Part shown: in pieces, positions 47,821-55,053 of the stretch | Layout: each line of letters opens with the position of its first letter | Numbering within the stretch: the stretch's first letter is position 1 | NCBI RefSeq assembly: GCF_003096655.1 | Contig: NZ_QEKQ01000008.1 | Location: 124,001 to 188,000 of the forward strand | Length of the DNA stretch: 64,000 nucleotides | Source of the DNA: Tamilnaduibacter salinus | Lineage (GTDB): Bacteria > Pseudomonadota > Gammaproteobacteria > Pseudomonadales > Oleiphilaceae | Direction: 5' to 3' | Program-made: the position numbers and the translations under genes | Notes under the pieces: model-generated | What the model saw: the letters and a program-made list of their open reading frames with translations, nothing else | What the model was told of the DNA's origin: nothing | Databases searched by the model: none

Positions 47821-47849
47821 TTGACCATTAGTAAACATGGAAGTACGTT
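47821..47849 (+). promoter_or_regulatory. Candidate promoter/operator of the TA island
   Basis: TTGACC (47821-47826), 17-bp spacer, TACGTT (47844-47849). Overlapped by a direct repeat AGTAAACA...CGTTG-T-GAC (copies near 47808 and 47830), likely the binding site of the XRE protein encoded just downstream. Confidence 0.45.
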
Positions 47850-47878
47850 GATAGACACCGGCGTGGAGATGCGTACAA

Positions 47879-48298
47879 ATGACGGTTCAGGTGATTGAAA
47901 AAGAAGGGGCGCCAGAGTGGGCGGTGATTCCGTATGATGAATATCAGGCGCTGCTTCGGTTGGCTGAAGACGCACAGGATGTTGCCGATGCTCACGAGGC
48001 GATGCGGGACGTTGCGGAAGGTAAGGATGAGCTGATTCCGGGCGATGTGGTGGAGCGCCTGGTCTCCGGCGATGAGCACCCGCTCAGGGTTTGGAGAACC
48101 TATCGTGGTCTCACGCAGGAGGCCCTGGGTCGCTCGGCTGGCGTTGGAAAATCGTATGTGTCCCAGATCGAGTCTGGTCGCAAGACCGGCTCAGCCACCA
48201 TGTTGAGCCGCCTGGCGAAAGCGCTTAACGTCGATGTTGACGATCTTTTGATGTCTGACGATGTCAAAGGGCGGGTTCTCGACGGGGTGGGTCCGTGA
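47879..48298 (+). CDS. PHD-like N-terminus plus XRE HTH antitoxin-type regulator
   Basis: 139 aa. Residues 1-35 (VIEKEGAPEWAVIPYDEYQA) resemble a Phd/YefM-type beginning; residues ~78-130 are an XRE HTH (TYRGLTQEALGRSAGVGKSY, SGRKTGSATMLSRLAKALNV). Such proteins usually autoregulate toxin operons. The partner toxin is not adjacent in a recognisable form; the next genes are an AbrB-PIN pair. ATG 47879 with GGAGAT upstream. Confidence 0.75.
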   Translation: MTVQVIEKEGAPEWAVIPYDEYQALLRLAEDAQDVADAHEAMRDVAEGKDELIPGDVVERLVSGDEHPLRVWRTYRGLTQEALGRSAGVGKSYVSQIESGRKTGSATMLSRLAKALNVDVDDLLMSDDVKGRVLDGVGP

Positions 48299-48340
48299 CT
48301 ATTGTCTGGTCACCACACGCTTTCTTGATGGAGGTTGGTG

Positions 48341-48565
48341 ATGTACGCAATCGAATTTGAGGCGAATATTGAGAACGGAATTGTCAGGATTCCGGAACAG
48401 TATGAGCGTCTCAAGAATAGCCACGCGAAAGTGGTTGTCATGGTCGACGAGAATGTGGCAGAAGCAGCGGATGAAGTGGGTCTGGATTTCTCTGGTTGTG
48501 TGATTCATTCGTTTGAAGGCCAGGATGGCCTTCAGGTGCAGAGAACGATGCGGGATGACTGGTAG
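48341..48565 (+). CDS. AbrB/VapB-like antitoxin candidate
   Basis: 74 aa, small acidic protein with MYAIEFEANIENGIVRIPEQ, the pattern of DUF2281/AbrB-type antitoxins. Strong GGAGG upstream. Its stop overlaps the following PIN gene by 11 bases, typical of toxin-antitoxin pairs. Confidence 0.7.
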   Translation: MYAIEFEANIENGIVRIPEQYERLKNSHAKVVVMVDENVAEAADEVGLDFSGCVIHSFEGQDGLQVQRTMRDDW

Positions 48566-48932
48566 ATATTTTCTGGACACGAACGCGTGGATTTACGCGA
48601 TCAACGGTCGTGTCAAGCTCCCAGGCTATCGTTATTTCACATCCGTGATTACGGAAATGGAGCTTCTGTCCTGGCCCGCTCTCACGGCATCTGAGGAGCG
48701 TGTTCTTCGAGATATTCTCACTGGAATCCATGTAATCGGATTGACCTCGGACGTGAAGGATCGAGCGATTGAGATTCGAAAAGCAACGTCGCTGAAGTTG
48801 CCGGACAGTATTGTTTCAGCCTCCGCGCAACTGGCTGATGGGGTACTGGTGACGAACGACAGAAAGCTGAGGGAACGTCATGGCGGGGCATCGGTCACTC
48901 TGGAAGAGTTGCTGGAGCAGAGTTCAGGTTGA
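48555..48932 (+). CDS. vapC: PIN-domain toxin VapC-like
   Basis: 125 aa PIN nuclease. Acidic site: Asp8 in YFLDTNAWIYA, Glu in SVITEMELL, Asp in KLPDSIVSASA, Asp in VTNDRKLRE. VapC toxins cleave tRNA or rRNA and are neutralised by the upstream antitoxin. Start at the ATG in CGGGATGAC inside the antitoxin 3' end. Confidence 0.88.
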   Translation: MTGRYFLDTNAWIYAINGRVKLPGYRYFTSVITEMELLSWPALTASEERVLRDILTGIHVIGLTSDVKDRAIEIRKATSLKLPDSIVSASAQLADGVLVTNDRKLRERHGGASVTLEELLEQSSG

Positions 48933-48947
48933 ACGCGGCTTGGTGGT

Positions 48948-49256
48948 ATGCGACTGACCAACGAAGAGCAGAAAACCATAGTGCGGATTGTGGAAAAGCA
49001 TCTCGGAACGCAGGCAGAAGTCAGCGTCTTCGGCTCACGCGTTGATGACAGTCGCCGTGGCGGTGACCTGGATCTCTACATTGAAACTGCGGATCACGCC
49101 TCAGTCCGAGTGCGTGCGCGTCTCAAAATGGCTCTGGAAAACGCTTTGCAACTGCCTGTCGACGCCGTGTTTCACCAGAAAGGGCAATCGTTCACCCCAT
49201 TTGAGAACATTGCGAGAGAGTCTGCCGTGGCGATTCAGGAGAGCGGTGCGCAATGA
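48948..49256 (+). CDS. MNT nucleotidyltransferase antitoxin (MntA-like)
   Basis: 102 aa minimal nucleotidyltransferase with FGSRVDDSRRGGDLDLYIE, the GSx9DxD catalytic motif. In type VII toxin-antitoxin pairs MntA AMPylates the HEPN toxin at the tyrosine of Rx4HxY. Stop overlaps the HEPN start by four bases. Confidence 0.85.
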   Translation: MRLTNEEQKTIVRIVEKHLGTQAEVSVFGSRVDDSRRGGDLDLYIETADHASVRVRARLKMALENALQLPVDAVFHQKGQSFTPFENIARESAVAIQESGAQ

Positions 49257-49801
49257 CGGTCACCGAACAGGAAATGCGCTATCTGTCGCAGTTGCTGGAA
49301 GCCTGTCAGCGATGCGTTTTTTTTCTTTCGTCGTCGTCATCAAAAATCCTCTGGCCTCTGGATTCTTCGATTCTGGAGCAAAGGAACAAGGATGCCGAGT
49401 TTTTCGAGACGTTGTCGGCGGTCAACGAGCGGTTTGCAAAACTACAGGACACACTGGCCCTGTCGATGAGGCATGCTGCGGAGTTGTTGGGTGAGCCGGT
49501 GGATTACTTCCTCAAGGTGATCGTTTTATTTGAAAAACTGGGCGTCATCAGTTCGCGTGAGGCGTGGCAAGAGGGGAGAGTCGTCCGCAATATGGCGGCC
49601 CATGACTATGAGACGGATTACCAGCTGATTGCAGAACATTTCAACGCGCTGCACGAACTCGAACCCATGCTTTATCAGACGGCTGCCAACCTGATGGATT
49701 GTTCGGAAAAAGCATTGGGCGTAAAACCGGCATCCAACACGTTTCAGCCTGAATTTGATGCGGTTATCGAGAGAATGCAGGCTTCCGTAAGTAGCAAGTA
49801 G
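49253..49801 (+). CDS. HEPN-domain toxin (HepT-like)
   Basis: 182 aa HEPN protein; catalytic motif RNMAAHDY (Rx4HxY) is intact. Forms an RNase dimer, partner of the upstream MNT protein. Its stop (aag-tag) falls inside a heptanucleotide tandem repeat, so the last codons (S-S-K) are repeat-derived. Confidence 0.84.
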   Translation: MTVTEQEMRYLSQLLEACQRCVFFLSSSSSKILWPLDSSILEQRNKDAEFFETLSAVNERFAKLQDTLALSMRHAAELLGEPVDYFLKVIVLFEKLGVISSREAWQEGRVVRNMAAHDYETDYQLIAEHFNALHELEPMLYQTAANLMDCSEKALGVKPASNTFQPEFDAVIERMQASVSSK

Positions 49802-49830
49802 CAAGTAGCAAGTAGCAAGTAGCAAGTAGC
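49789..49830 (+). repeat. Six tandem copies of AAGTAGC
   Basis: A perfect 7-bp tandem array at the 3' end of the HEPN gene. Related CAAGT-rich stretches occur inside A elements at about 2018, 40528, 50780 and in yjbH at 55808. Confidence 0.9.
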
Positions 49831-49897
49831 AAGTTCCGGTCTTCCCGCGCGGCCCAGCGGTTCCCGCCCCTTTTGTCACTTGAGACTTGCCATTCGT

Positions 49898-49930
49898 AAC
49901 TCCGACCTTAAAACTTTCAAACCTTAAGAC
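49898..49930. repeat. Family D motif
   Basis: ACCTTAAAACTTTCAAACCT followed by TAAGAC, directly before cysQ. Confidence 0.6.
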
Positions 49931-49937
49931 GGATTGT

Positions 49938-50702
49938 ATGCACTATTCCTCACTCATCCCGGATGTCATCCGGATTGCCGAACAGGCCAGCGAGAAAGTC
50001 CTCTCCATCTACCAGACGGACTTTTCGGTGCAGTTCAAGGACGACGAGTCGCCCATTACCGCGGCCGATATCGCGTCCCACGACATCATCTCCCGGGCCC
50101 TGCGCAACCTGACTCCGGACATTCCGATTCTGTCCGAGGAGTCCGCCAGTGCGCCCTGGAGCGAGCGGCGCCACTGGCACCAGTTCTGGCTGGTGGACCC
50201 GATCGACGGGACCAAGGATTTCACCAACCGCACCGGCGAATTCACGGTCAACATCGCCTTGATTGAGGGCGGGGAACCGGTCATGGGCGTTGTGACCGTG
50301 CCGGCGAAGCATGAAGTGTATTACGGCACAAAACGCGAGGGCGCCTGGAAGCGTGAGCGCAACGGCCGCACCCGTCGTCTCCACGTTGTGGTGCCGCCGG
50401 AAGAGAAGCGGGTTGTGGCCAGCAAGAGCCACCTCAACGAGGAAACTCGGGCGTTCATTGACAACCTCGGCCCCCACCAGTTGGTACAGGCCGGCAGCTC
50501 CCTCAAGTTCTGCCGCGTCGCCGAAGGCCACGCCGACATCTACCCACGCCTTGGCCCCACCTGCGAGTGGGACACCGGCGCCGCCCACGCCATCCTCAAC
50601 GCCGCCGGCGGAAAAGTCCGCACCCTCGACGGCGACCCGGTCGTTTACGGCAAGGAAAACGTGAAAAATCCCTACTTCGTGGCGTCCGGCAGCTGGTACT
50701 GA
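49938..50702 (+). CDS. cysQ: 3'(2'),5'-bisphosphate nucleotidase CysQ
   Basis: 254 aa inositol-monophosphatase superfamily. Metal-binding LSEESA, DPIDGTKDF and late CEWDTGAAHAIL are all present. Hydrolyses PAP produced in sulfate assimilation or sulfotransfer. ATG 49938 gives MHYSSLIPDVIRIA. Together with the SLC13 permease and cysC it forms a dispersed sulfate-activation group. Confidence 0.93.
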   Translation: MHYSSLIPDVIRIAEQASEKVLSIYQTDFSVQFKDDESPITAADIASHDIISRALRNLTPDIPILSEESASAPWSERRHWHQFWLVDPIDGTKDFTNRTGEFTVNIALIEGGEPVMGVVTVPAKHEVYYGTKREGAWKRERNGRTRRLHVVVPPEEKRVVASKSHLNEETRAFIDNLGPHQLVQAGSSLKFCRVAEGHADIYPRLGPTCEWDTGAAHAILNAAGGKVRTLDGDPVVYGKENVKNPYFVASGSWY

Positions 50703-50728
50703 GTCTGGGTAACTGAGGAAGGTTGTTT

Positions 50729-50879
50729 GCCACGGAAGAACACGGAACGACACGGAAACGCCCTCCGGGCGAAGAAGAAGTGCAAGTCACAAGTTGCTCG
50801 AGTGTGTCACCCCTCAGCTTGAAGACCAGCACTTCTTGTCGCTTGTTTTTCGTCCGTGTTTTCCGTGTCCTTCGGTGGC
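50729..50879 (-). repeat. Family A element, reverse orientation
   Basis: CGCCCTCCGGGCG hairpin next to the left arm, arms GCCACGGAAGAACACGGAAC and TTTCCGTGTCCTTCGGTGGC. Interior holds CAAGTCACAAGTTGC. Confidence 0.88.
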
Positions 50880-50882
50880 AAA

Positions 50883-51036
50883 CACCGTCTTTTCCGAGTC
50901 ATTCCGTGGATTCCGCGGCGAAAACAGGTTGCCTTCGCAGGCAACTCCGAAGCCGGAGACATCGGCTACAGTTGCCAACCGTCACCGACTTTAAAACCTT
51001 CAGACTTTAAAACGTTCAGACCTTTGTTGGCGTTTC
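50883..51036. repeat. Composite: B right arm, C arm, D motif
   Basis: TTTTCCGAGTCATTCCGTGG plus ATTCCGCGGCGAA (B), then ACTCCGAAGCCGGAGACATC plus GGCTACA (C, 50950-50970), then TTTAAAACCTTCAGACTTTA (D, 50992 on). Ends just before the convergent rfaH stop. No gene. Confidence 0.75.
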
Positions 51037-51045
51037 AGCGGCGAA

Positions 51046-51531
51046 TCACTCCCTCTTCCGAACCCCAGCCACCGGCACCGACACCCGTTGCTGCGTGTGC
51101 ATGAAGTTCATCAACACAATGGCTCGCTCCTCACCGTCGTAGGCCTCAAAAACAGCCTGAATACCCTGGAATGGCCCGTTATCCACTTCAACGGGCTGGC
51201 CTGGCTGAATGCCGCCGGCGTCGGCCACTTTGTCCAGGCTGTCCCGGATATGATCGATCACCGCATCGTCAATCGGAGCGGGTTTGCCGGCGAAGCTCAC
51301 CACGCGGCCCACGCCCCGGGTCGAGCGTAGCTTGGCCCAGAGCGGGTCGGTCTGCTCGATGTTGATGAACAGATACCCGGGAAATAACGGCTCCAGCCGC
51401 TTCTGCCGCTTATTGCCCCGAATGCGTTCCACTTCGATCTTCGGATAGAAGCACGACGCACCCTGGTTCTGCAGATTCGCCAACGCCCGATCCCCCTGCG
51501 CCGGCTTGTGCTGGATCGCGTACCACGGCAT
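51046..51531 (-). CDS. rfaH: Transcription antitermination protein RfaH
   Basis: 161 aa NusG paralogue of RfaH size. N-terminal NGN domain (MPWYAIQHKPAQGDRALANL), RNA-polymerase contact region GYLFINIEQTD and RSTRGVGRVVSFAGKPAPID, then the short C-terminal domain that refolds between alpha and beta forms. RfaH recognises ops in the non-template strand. An ops sequence lies at 55022-55033 before the polysaccharide export genes. ATG at 51531. Confidence 0.9.
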   Translation of the reverse strand: MPWYAIQHKPAQGDRALANLQNQGASCFYPKIEVERIRGNKRQKRLEPLFPGYLFINIEQTDPLWAKLRSTRGVGRVVSFAGKPAPIDDAVIDHIRDSLDKVADAGGIQPGQPVEVDNGPFQGIQAVFEAYDGEERAIVLMNFMHTQQRVSVPVAGVRKRE

Positions 51532-51580
51532 GGCTTCAACTCCTTTAAAGCGGGTTACGGATTGTAACCGAATAGTGTGG

Positions 51581-51758
51581 GCCACGGAAAAACACAGAAA
51601 GCACGGAAAAATGAGATTCGAAAACGACATTTGGTCATGTTGTCGGTCGATAGAAGCCAGAGACGTAAGGGGTTCGGAGCATCAGTATCTGCAGGTCGTT
51701 TCTTCTAACTTCTTTCCGCCCGAAGGGCGTTTCCGTGCTTTCTGTGTCTTTCCGTGGC
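51581..51758 (+). repeat. Family A repeat element
   Basis: GCCACGGAAAAACACAGAAA left arm, TTTCTGTGTCTTTCCGTGGC right arm, GCCCGAAGGGC inside the right arm. Upstream of rfaH. A degenerate B right arm (TTCTCGGGTTTCGCGGCGAA) follows to 51806. Confidence 0.88.
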
Positions 51759-51872
51759 CAATATAGTCCTTTCCTCGTTCCTTCTCGGGTTTCGCGGCGA
51801 ATCCATAAAGGCTGTAGCAACTTCGCCGTGTCGCCGCTATCCTGTCGCCATCCAAGGATGTGAACCCAATCT

Positions 51873-53639
51873 ATGTCACCCGACGCACACCTCACCCTCC
51901 TGACTATCGGCGCTGTGTTTGCCACTCTGATTTTTACCCGCGTGTCAGCGGACCTGGTCCTGGCGGCCGCCATGGCGGTCCTGCTGGTGCTGGGAGTGCT
52001 CACGCCCGAGCAGGCTCTGGTGGGATTCAGCAACCCCGGCGTGCTGACCGTGGCCGTGCTTTATGTGATTGCTGCGGGCCTGAAACAGACCGGGGCCGTG
52101 CGGTGGTTGGCGGATCAGCTGCTCGGCGTCCCTCGTAGTGCCCGCGGTGCGCAGTTCCGGCTGATCGCCCCAACGGCAGGGCTCAGTGCATTCATGAACA
52201 ACACGGCGGTTGTGGCCATGTTCATCCCGGCGGTGCAGGAGTGGAGCCGCCGCCTGGGGCTGTCTGCGTCGCGCCTGCTTATGCCACTGTCCTATTTCGC
52301 CATCCTTGGCGGCACCTGCACGCTGATCGGAACCAGCACCAACCTGGTTGTGGACGGTCTGATCCAGTCCACCTCCGGTGACGCGCTGGGTCTGTTTGAG
52401 CTGGCCTGGGTGGGGGTGCCGCTGATTCTCGTCGGGTCTATTGTGTTTCTTCTGATTGCCCACCGGTTTCTGCCCGACCGTGGCGGGCTGATGCAACAGA
52501 TGGAGAGCGCCCGCGAGTACAGCGTTGACATGCGGGTTCCGGAGGCCAGTTTCCTGGCCGGGAAAACCATCGTCGAGGCCGGCCTGCGGAACCTGGCCTA
52601 CGGCTATCTGATGGAAATTGAGCGTGGCGGGCGACTCATGTCCGCTGTTGGCCCGGAGACAGTGCTTGAGGCCGGCGACCTGCTTCGTTTTATCGGGGAA
52701 CCGCGCTGCGCCGACGAGGTGCGCTCCATCCGGGGGTTGGCGCCGGCCAATGGCGGCTCCGAAAAACTGGCGCTGGAAAGCCATCGCCGTTGTCTGATTG
52801 AAGTCGTTCTGGGGCCGGACTTCCCGGGGTTGGGGAAGAACGTGCGAGACGCCCGCTTCCGGTCCAACTACGGCGCCGCCATTCTCGCGATTTCCCGCCG
52901 CGGTGAGCGCCTGAAGGGCAAGATCGGTGATATCCGCCTTCAGGTTGGCGATACGCTGCTGCTGGAAGGCAGTCCGGATTTCGTGGATCAATACCGTTTT
53001 CGCCGTGACTTCCTGCTGGTCAGCCTACTGAACGACGCCGGGCGCATTGATCACCGTAAAGCACCACTGTCCGCCCTGATCCTCGTCGGGATGGTGCTTT
53101 TGAACGTTGTTGGGCTGCTCAGCGTGTTCGAATCGGCACTGGTTGCCGCCGGCGCAATGCTGGCCACCCGTTGCGTCACCAGCACCCAGGCCCGGCGCGC
53201 CATCGACTATCAGGTACTCACGGTTATAGCCGCCTCGTTTGCGCTCGGGCAGGCCATGCAGGTCTCCGGCGCTGCGGACAGCATTGCCGGCCTGATACTC
53301 GGCGACGCCAGCCTCCATCCCTGGGTAGCGCTGGCACTGGTGTACCTGATCACCGCCATCATGACCGAGCTGATCACCAACAATGCCGCCGCTGTGTTGA
53401 TGTTCCCCATTGCCGTGGCTCTGGCGAACCAGCTGGACGTCAGCTTCATGCCCTACGCCATCACCGTCATGTTCGCCGCCTCAGCCAGCTTCCTCAGCCC
53501 CATCGGCTACCAGACCAACCTGATGGTGATGGGCCCCGGCGGTTACCACTTCACCGACTACCTCCGCACCGGCCTGCCCATGACGCTGGCAGTCGGTTCG
53601 ACGGTGGTTGGGTTGGTGCCGTTGATTTGGGGGTTTTAG
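51873..53639 (+). CDS. SLC13-family permease with two TrkA-C domains
   Basis: 588 aa. Two membrane halves (about 10-190 and 395-588) carrying the family motifs NNTAVVAMFIPAV and TNNAAAVLMFPIAVA, with GTSTNLVVDG in the first; between them two TrkA_C/RCK-C domains (~205-290 and ~295-375). Bacterial members of this type are thought to be sulfate transporters, and flanking cysQ and cysC support that. The stop codon TAG is the beginning of an A element (TAGCCACGG). Confidence 0.88.
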   Translation: MSPDAHLTLLTIGAVFATLIFTRVSADLVLAAAMAVLLVLGVLTPEQALVGFSNPGVLTVAVLYVIAAGLKQTGAVRWLADQLLGVPRSARGAQFRLIAPTAGLSAFMNNTAVVAMFIPAVQEWSRRLGLSASRLLMPLSYFAILGGTCTLIGTSTNLVVDGLIQSTSGDALGLFELAWVGVPLILVGSIVFLLIAHRFLPDRGGLMQQMESAREYSVDMRVPEASFLAGKTIVEAGLRNLAYGYLMEIERGGRLMSAVGPETVLEAGDLLRFIGEPRCADEVRSIRGLAPANGGSEKLALESHRRCLIEVVLGPDFPGLGKNVRDARFRSNYGAAILAISRRGERLKGKIGDIRLQVGDTLLLEGSPDFVDQYRFRRDFLLVSLLNDAGRIDHRKAPLSALILVGMVLLNVVGLLSVFESALVAAGAMLATRCVTSTQARRAIDYQVLTVIAASFALGQAMQVSGAADSIAGLILGDASLHPWVALALVYLITAIMTELITNNAAAVLMFPIAVALANQLDVSFMPYAITVMFAASASFLSPIGYQTNLMVMGPGGYHFTDYLRTGLPMTLAVGSTVVGLVPLIWGF

Positions 53640-54131
53640 CCACGGAAATACACGGAAGGCACGGAAAGGACAGAGAAACAGATCTCCATGGAAGGAAATG
53701 GGCATGAATCACCGCAATTTATTGGCTTCAGAGCTTACTTATTCGATCAAAGGTGCAATATTCGAGGTGTCCCGTGAGCTGGGGTACGGTTTTTTGGAGA
53801 GGGTCTACCAAAAGGCCCTGGTTGAAGAGCTTCTCTCGAGAGGTTTGAGTGTGGAGCAGGAGTATCCAGTCAACGTTCGGTACAAAGGGAAAGAGGTAGC
53901 GGACTTCCGTTTGGATCTCTTGGTCGAGAATCAGGTCATCATAGAGCTCAAAGCGCAGAGCAGGATGCCTGTCGGTGCAGAAGCGCAGTTGATCAACTAT
54001 TTAAGAGCAACTCGGTTCCAGATCGGTCTCCTGGTCAAACTTTTCCTATCCCAAGGCAAACGTGAAAAGAATTGTCTTGTAGGTTTCGCGCCCGAAGGGC
54101 GCTTTCCGTGCTTTCTGTGTTTTTCCGTGGC
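53639..54131 (+). mobile_element. Family A element carrying a GxxExxY gene (493 bp)
   Basis: Left arm GCCACGGAAATACACGGAAG with a third CACGG unit, immediately after the SLC13 stop; right arm ends TTTCTGTGTTTTTCCGTGGC with GCCCGAAGGGC inside it. The only thing inside is one GxxExxY gene. The arms match those of the empty A elements in this window. I propose this is the coding parent type of the short ones. Confidence 0.75.
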
Positions 54132-54177
54132 TAATCTCTGCTCTTCGCGAACCAGCCACCCCATGCTATCGTTATAA
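53704..54177 (+). CDS. GxxExxY protein, frameshifted at its 3' end
   Basis: 157 aa as read. The defining motif is GFLERVY (Gly29, Glu32, Tyr35); a PD-(D/E)XK-like core follows with DFRLDLLVE and VIIELKAQ. Function of the family is unknown. After LLV the frame becomes unlike the family and runs through the right arm of the A element. Removing one A from AAA at 54037-54039 would give LLVNFSYPKANVKRIVL and a stop at 54080-54082, the family ending, so this copy has a one-base insertion. The ATG at 53704 has AGGA eight bases upstream. Confidence 0.8.
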   Translation: MNHRNLLASELTYSIKGAIFEVSRELGYGFLERVYQKALVEELLSRGLSVEQEYPVNVRYKGKEVADFRLDLLVENQVIIELKAQSRMPVGAEAQLINYLRATRFQIGLLVKLFLSQGKREKNCLVGFAPEGRFPCFLCFSVANLCSSRTSHPMLSL

Positions 54178-54216
54178 ACTTATTTCAAATCTGGCACACA
54201 ACGGTACGACGCACGA

Positions 54217-54816
54217 ATGGACATCGTCTGGCACGACCACAAGATCACCCGCGCGGAGCGCGCCGAGCCCAAGCATCAACGCCCCTGTCTGCTCTGGTTC
54301 ACCGGCCTGAGCGGGTCTGGTAAGTCCACCATTGCCAACGCTCTGGACGTTGCCCTCTATCGACGGGGCTACCACACCTTTTTGCTGGACGGTGACAACG
54401 TGCGCCATGGTCTCAACAAAGACCTTGGCTTCAGTGACTCGGACCGTGTTGAGAACATCCGTCGCATCGGCGAGGTCAGCAAGCTGTTCACGGACGCCGG
54501 CCTGATCGTGCTCAGTGCCTTCATCTCGCCATTCACCAGCGACCGTCGCATGGTGCGTAACCTCTTTCCCTCCGGCGAGTTCATTGAAGTGTTCATGGAT
54601 ACGCCGCTTGAAACCTGCGAAGACCGTGATCCCAAGGGGCTTTATGAGAAGGCCCGGGAAGGAAAGATCAAGCACTTCACGGGCATCGATTCCCCCTACG
54701 AACCCCCGGAGCATGCCGAAGTCGTGCTGGACACGTCCCGGCAGTCGGTTGAAGACTGCATCGATCAGCTCATTGGCTACCTTCTCGAACACGGCGTTGT
54801 TCTCGAAAGCCGCTGA
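54217..54816 (+). CDS. cysC: Adenylylsulfate kinase CysC
   Basis: 199 aa. Walker A GLSGSGKS (30-37), [39 protein letters not shown] and [12 protein letters not shown]. Makes PAPS from APS. No sulfotransferase is in the window, but the nearby polysaccharide export genes make a sulfated polymer possible. Confidence 0.95.
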   Translation: MDIVWHDHKITRAERAEPKHQRPCLLWFTGLSGSGKSTIANALDVALYRRGYHTFLLDGDNVRHGLNKDLGFSDSDRVENIRRIGEVSKLFTDAGLIVLSAFISPFTSDRRMVRNLFPSGEFIEVFMDTPLETCEDRDPKGLYEKAREGKIKHFTGIDSPYEPPEHAEVVLDTSRQSVEDCIDQLIGYLLEHGVVLESR

Positions 54817-55021
54817 TTTCACAGGGTTTAACGGCGCTGCCGTTGTGAATGGACGGTAAGCGCCTAGAATCGGGGTTTACCGATTACTATCGTTGTCATA
54901 AAACGTGTTAGAGAATGCCAGCCAGGGACGAGCTGGAACCTTGTACTCCTTTCCTCCGTCCCTGACTCGAAATCGCATTGCGCCGTCGCCAGGCCCTGAA
55001 CGCACCAGAACCGGTCGGTGG

Positions 55022-55033
55022 GGCGGTAGCGTG
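55022..55033 (+). promoter_or_regulatory. ops element (RfaH recruitment site)
   Basis: GGCGGTAGCGTG, a perfect match to the E. coli ops consensus, 20 bases before the yjbH start and in the leader of the export gene block. Upstream a CCAGC...GCTGG hairpin (54919-54937) is consistent with a JUMPStart-like leader. RfaH is encoded at 51046-51531. Confidence 0.85.
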
Positions 55034-55053
55034 CCTGAATCGTCCATAGACTT

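Noticed and set aside
47743-47878. Integrative element attachment site at tRNA-Thr
   Set aside because: No integrase gene and no direct repeat of the tRNA 3' end found in the following sequence.
49789-49830. Phase-variation switch of the HEPN toxin by the AAGTAGC array
   Set aside because: The stop codon is met in the second unit in this frame, so changing the number of later units does not alter the protein.
51945-52991. 348-codon open frame opposite the SLC13 permease
   Set aside because: Low-complexity His/Gln/Arg sequence, no signal; shadow frame.
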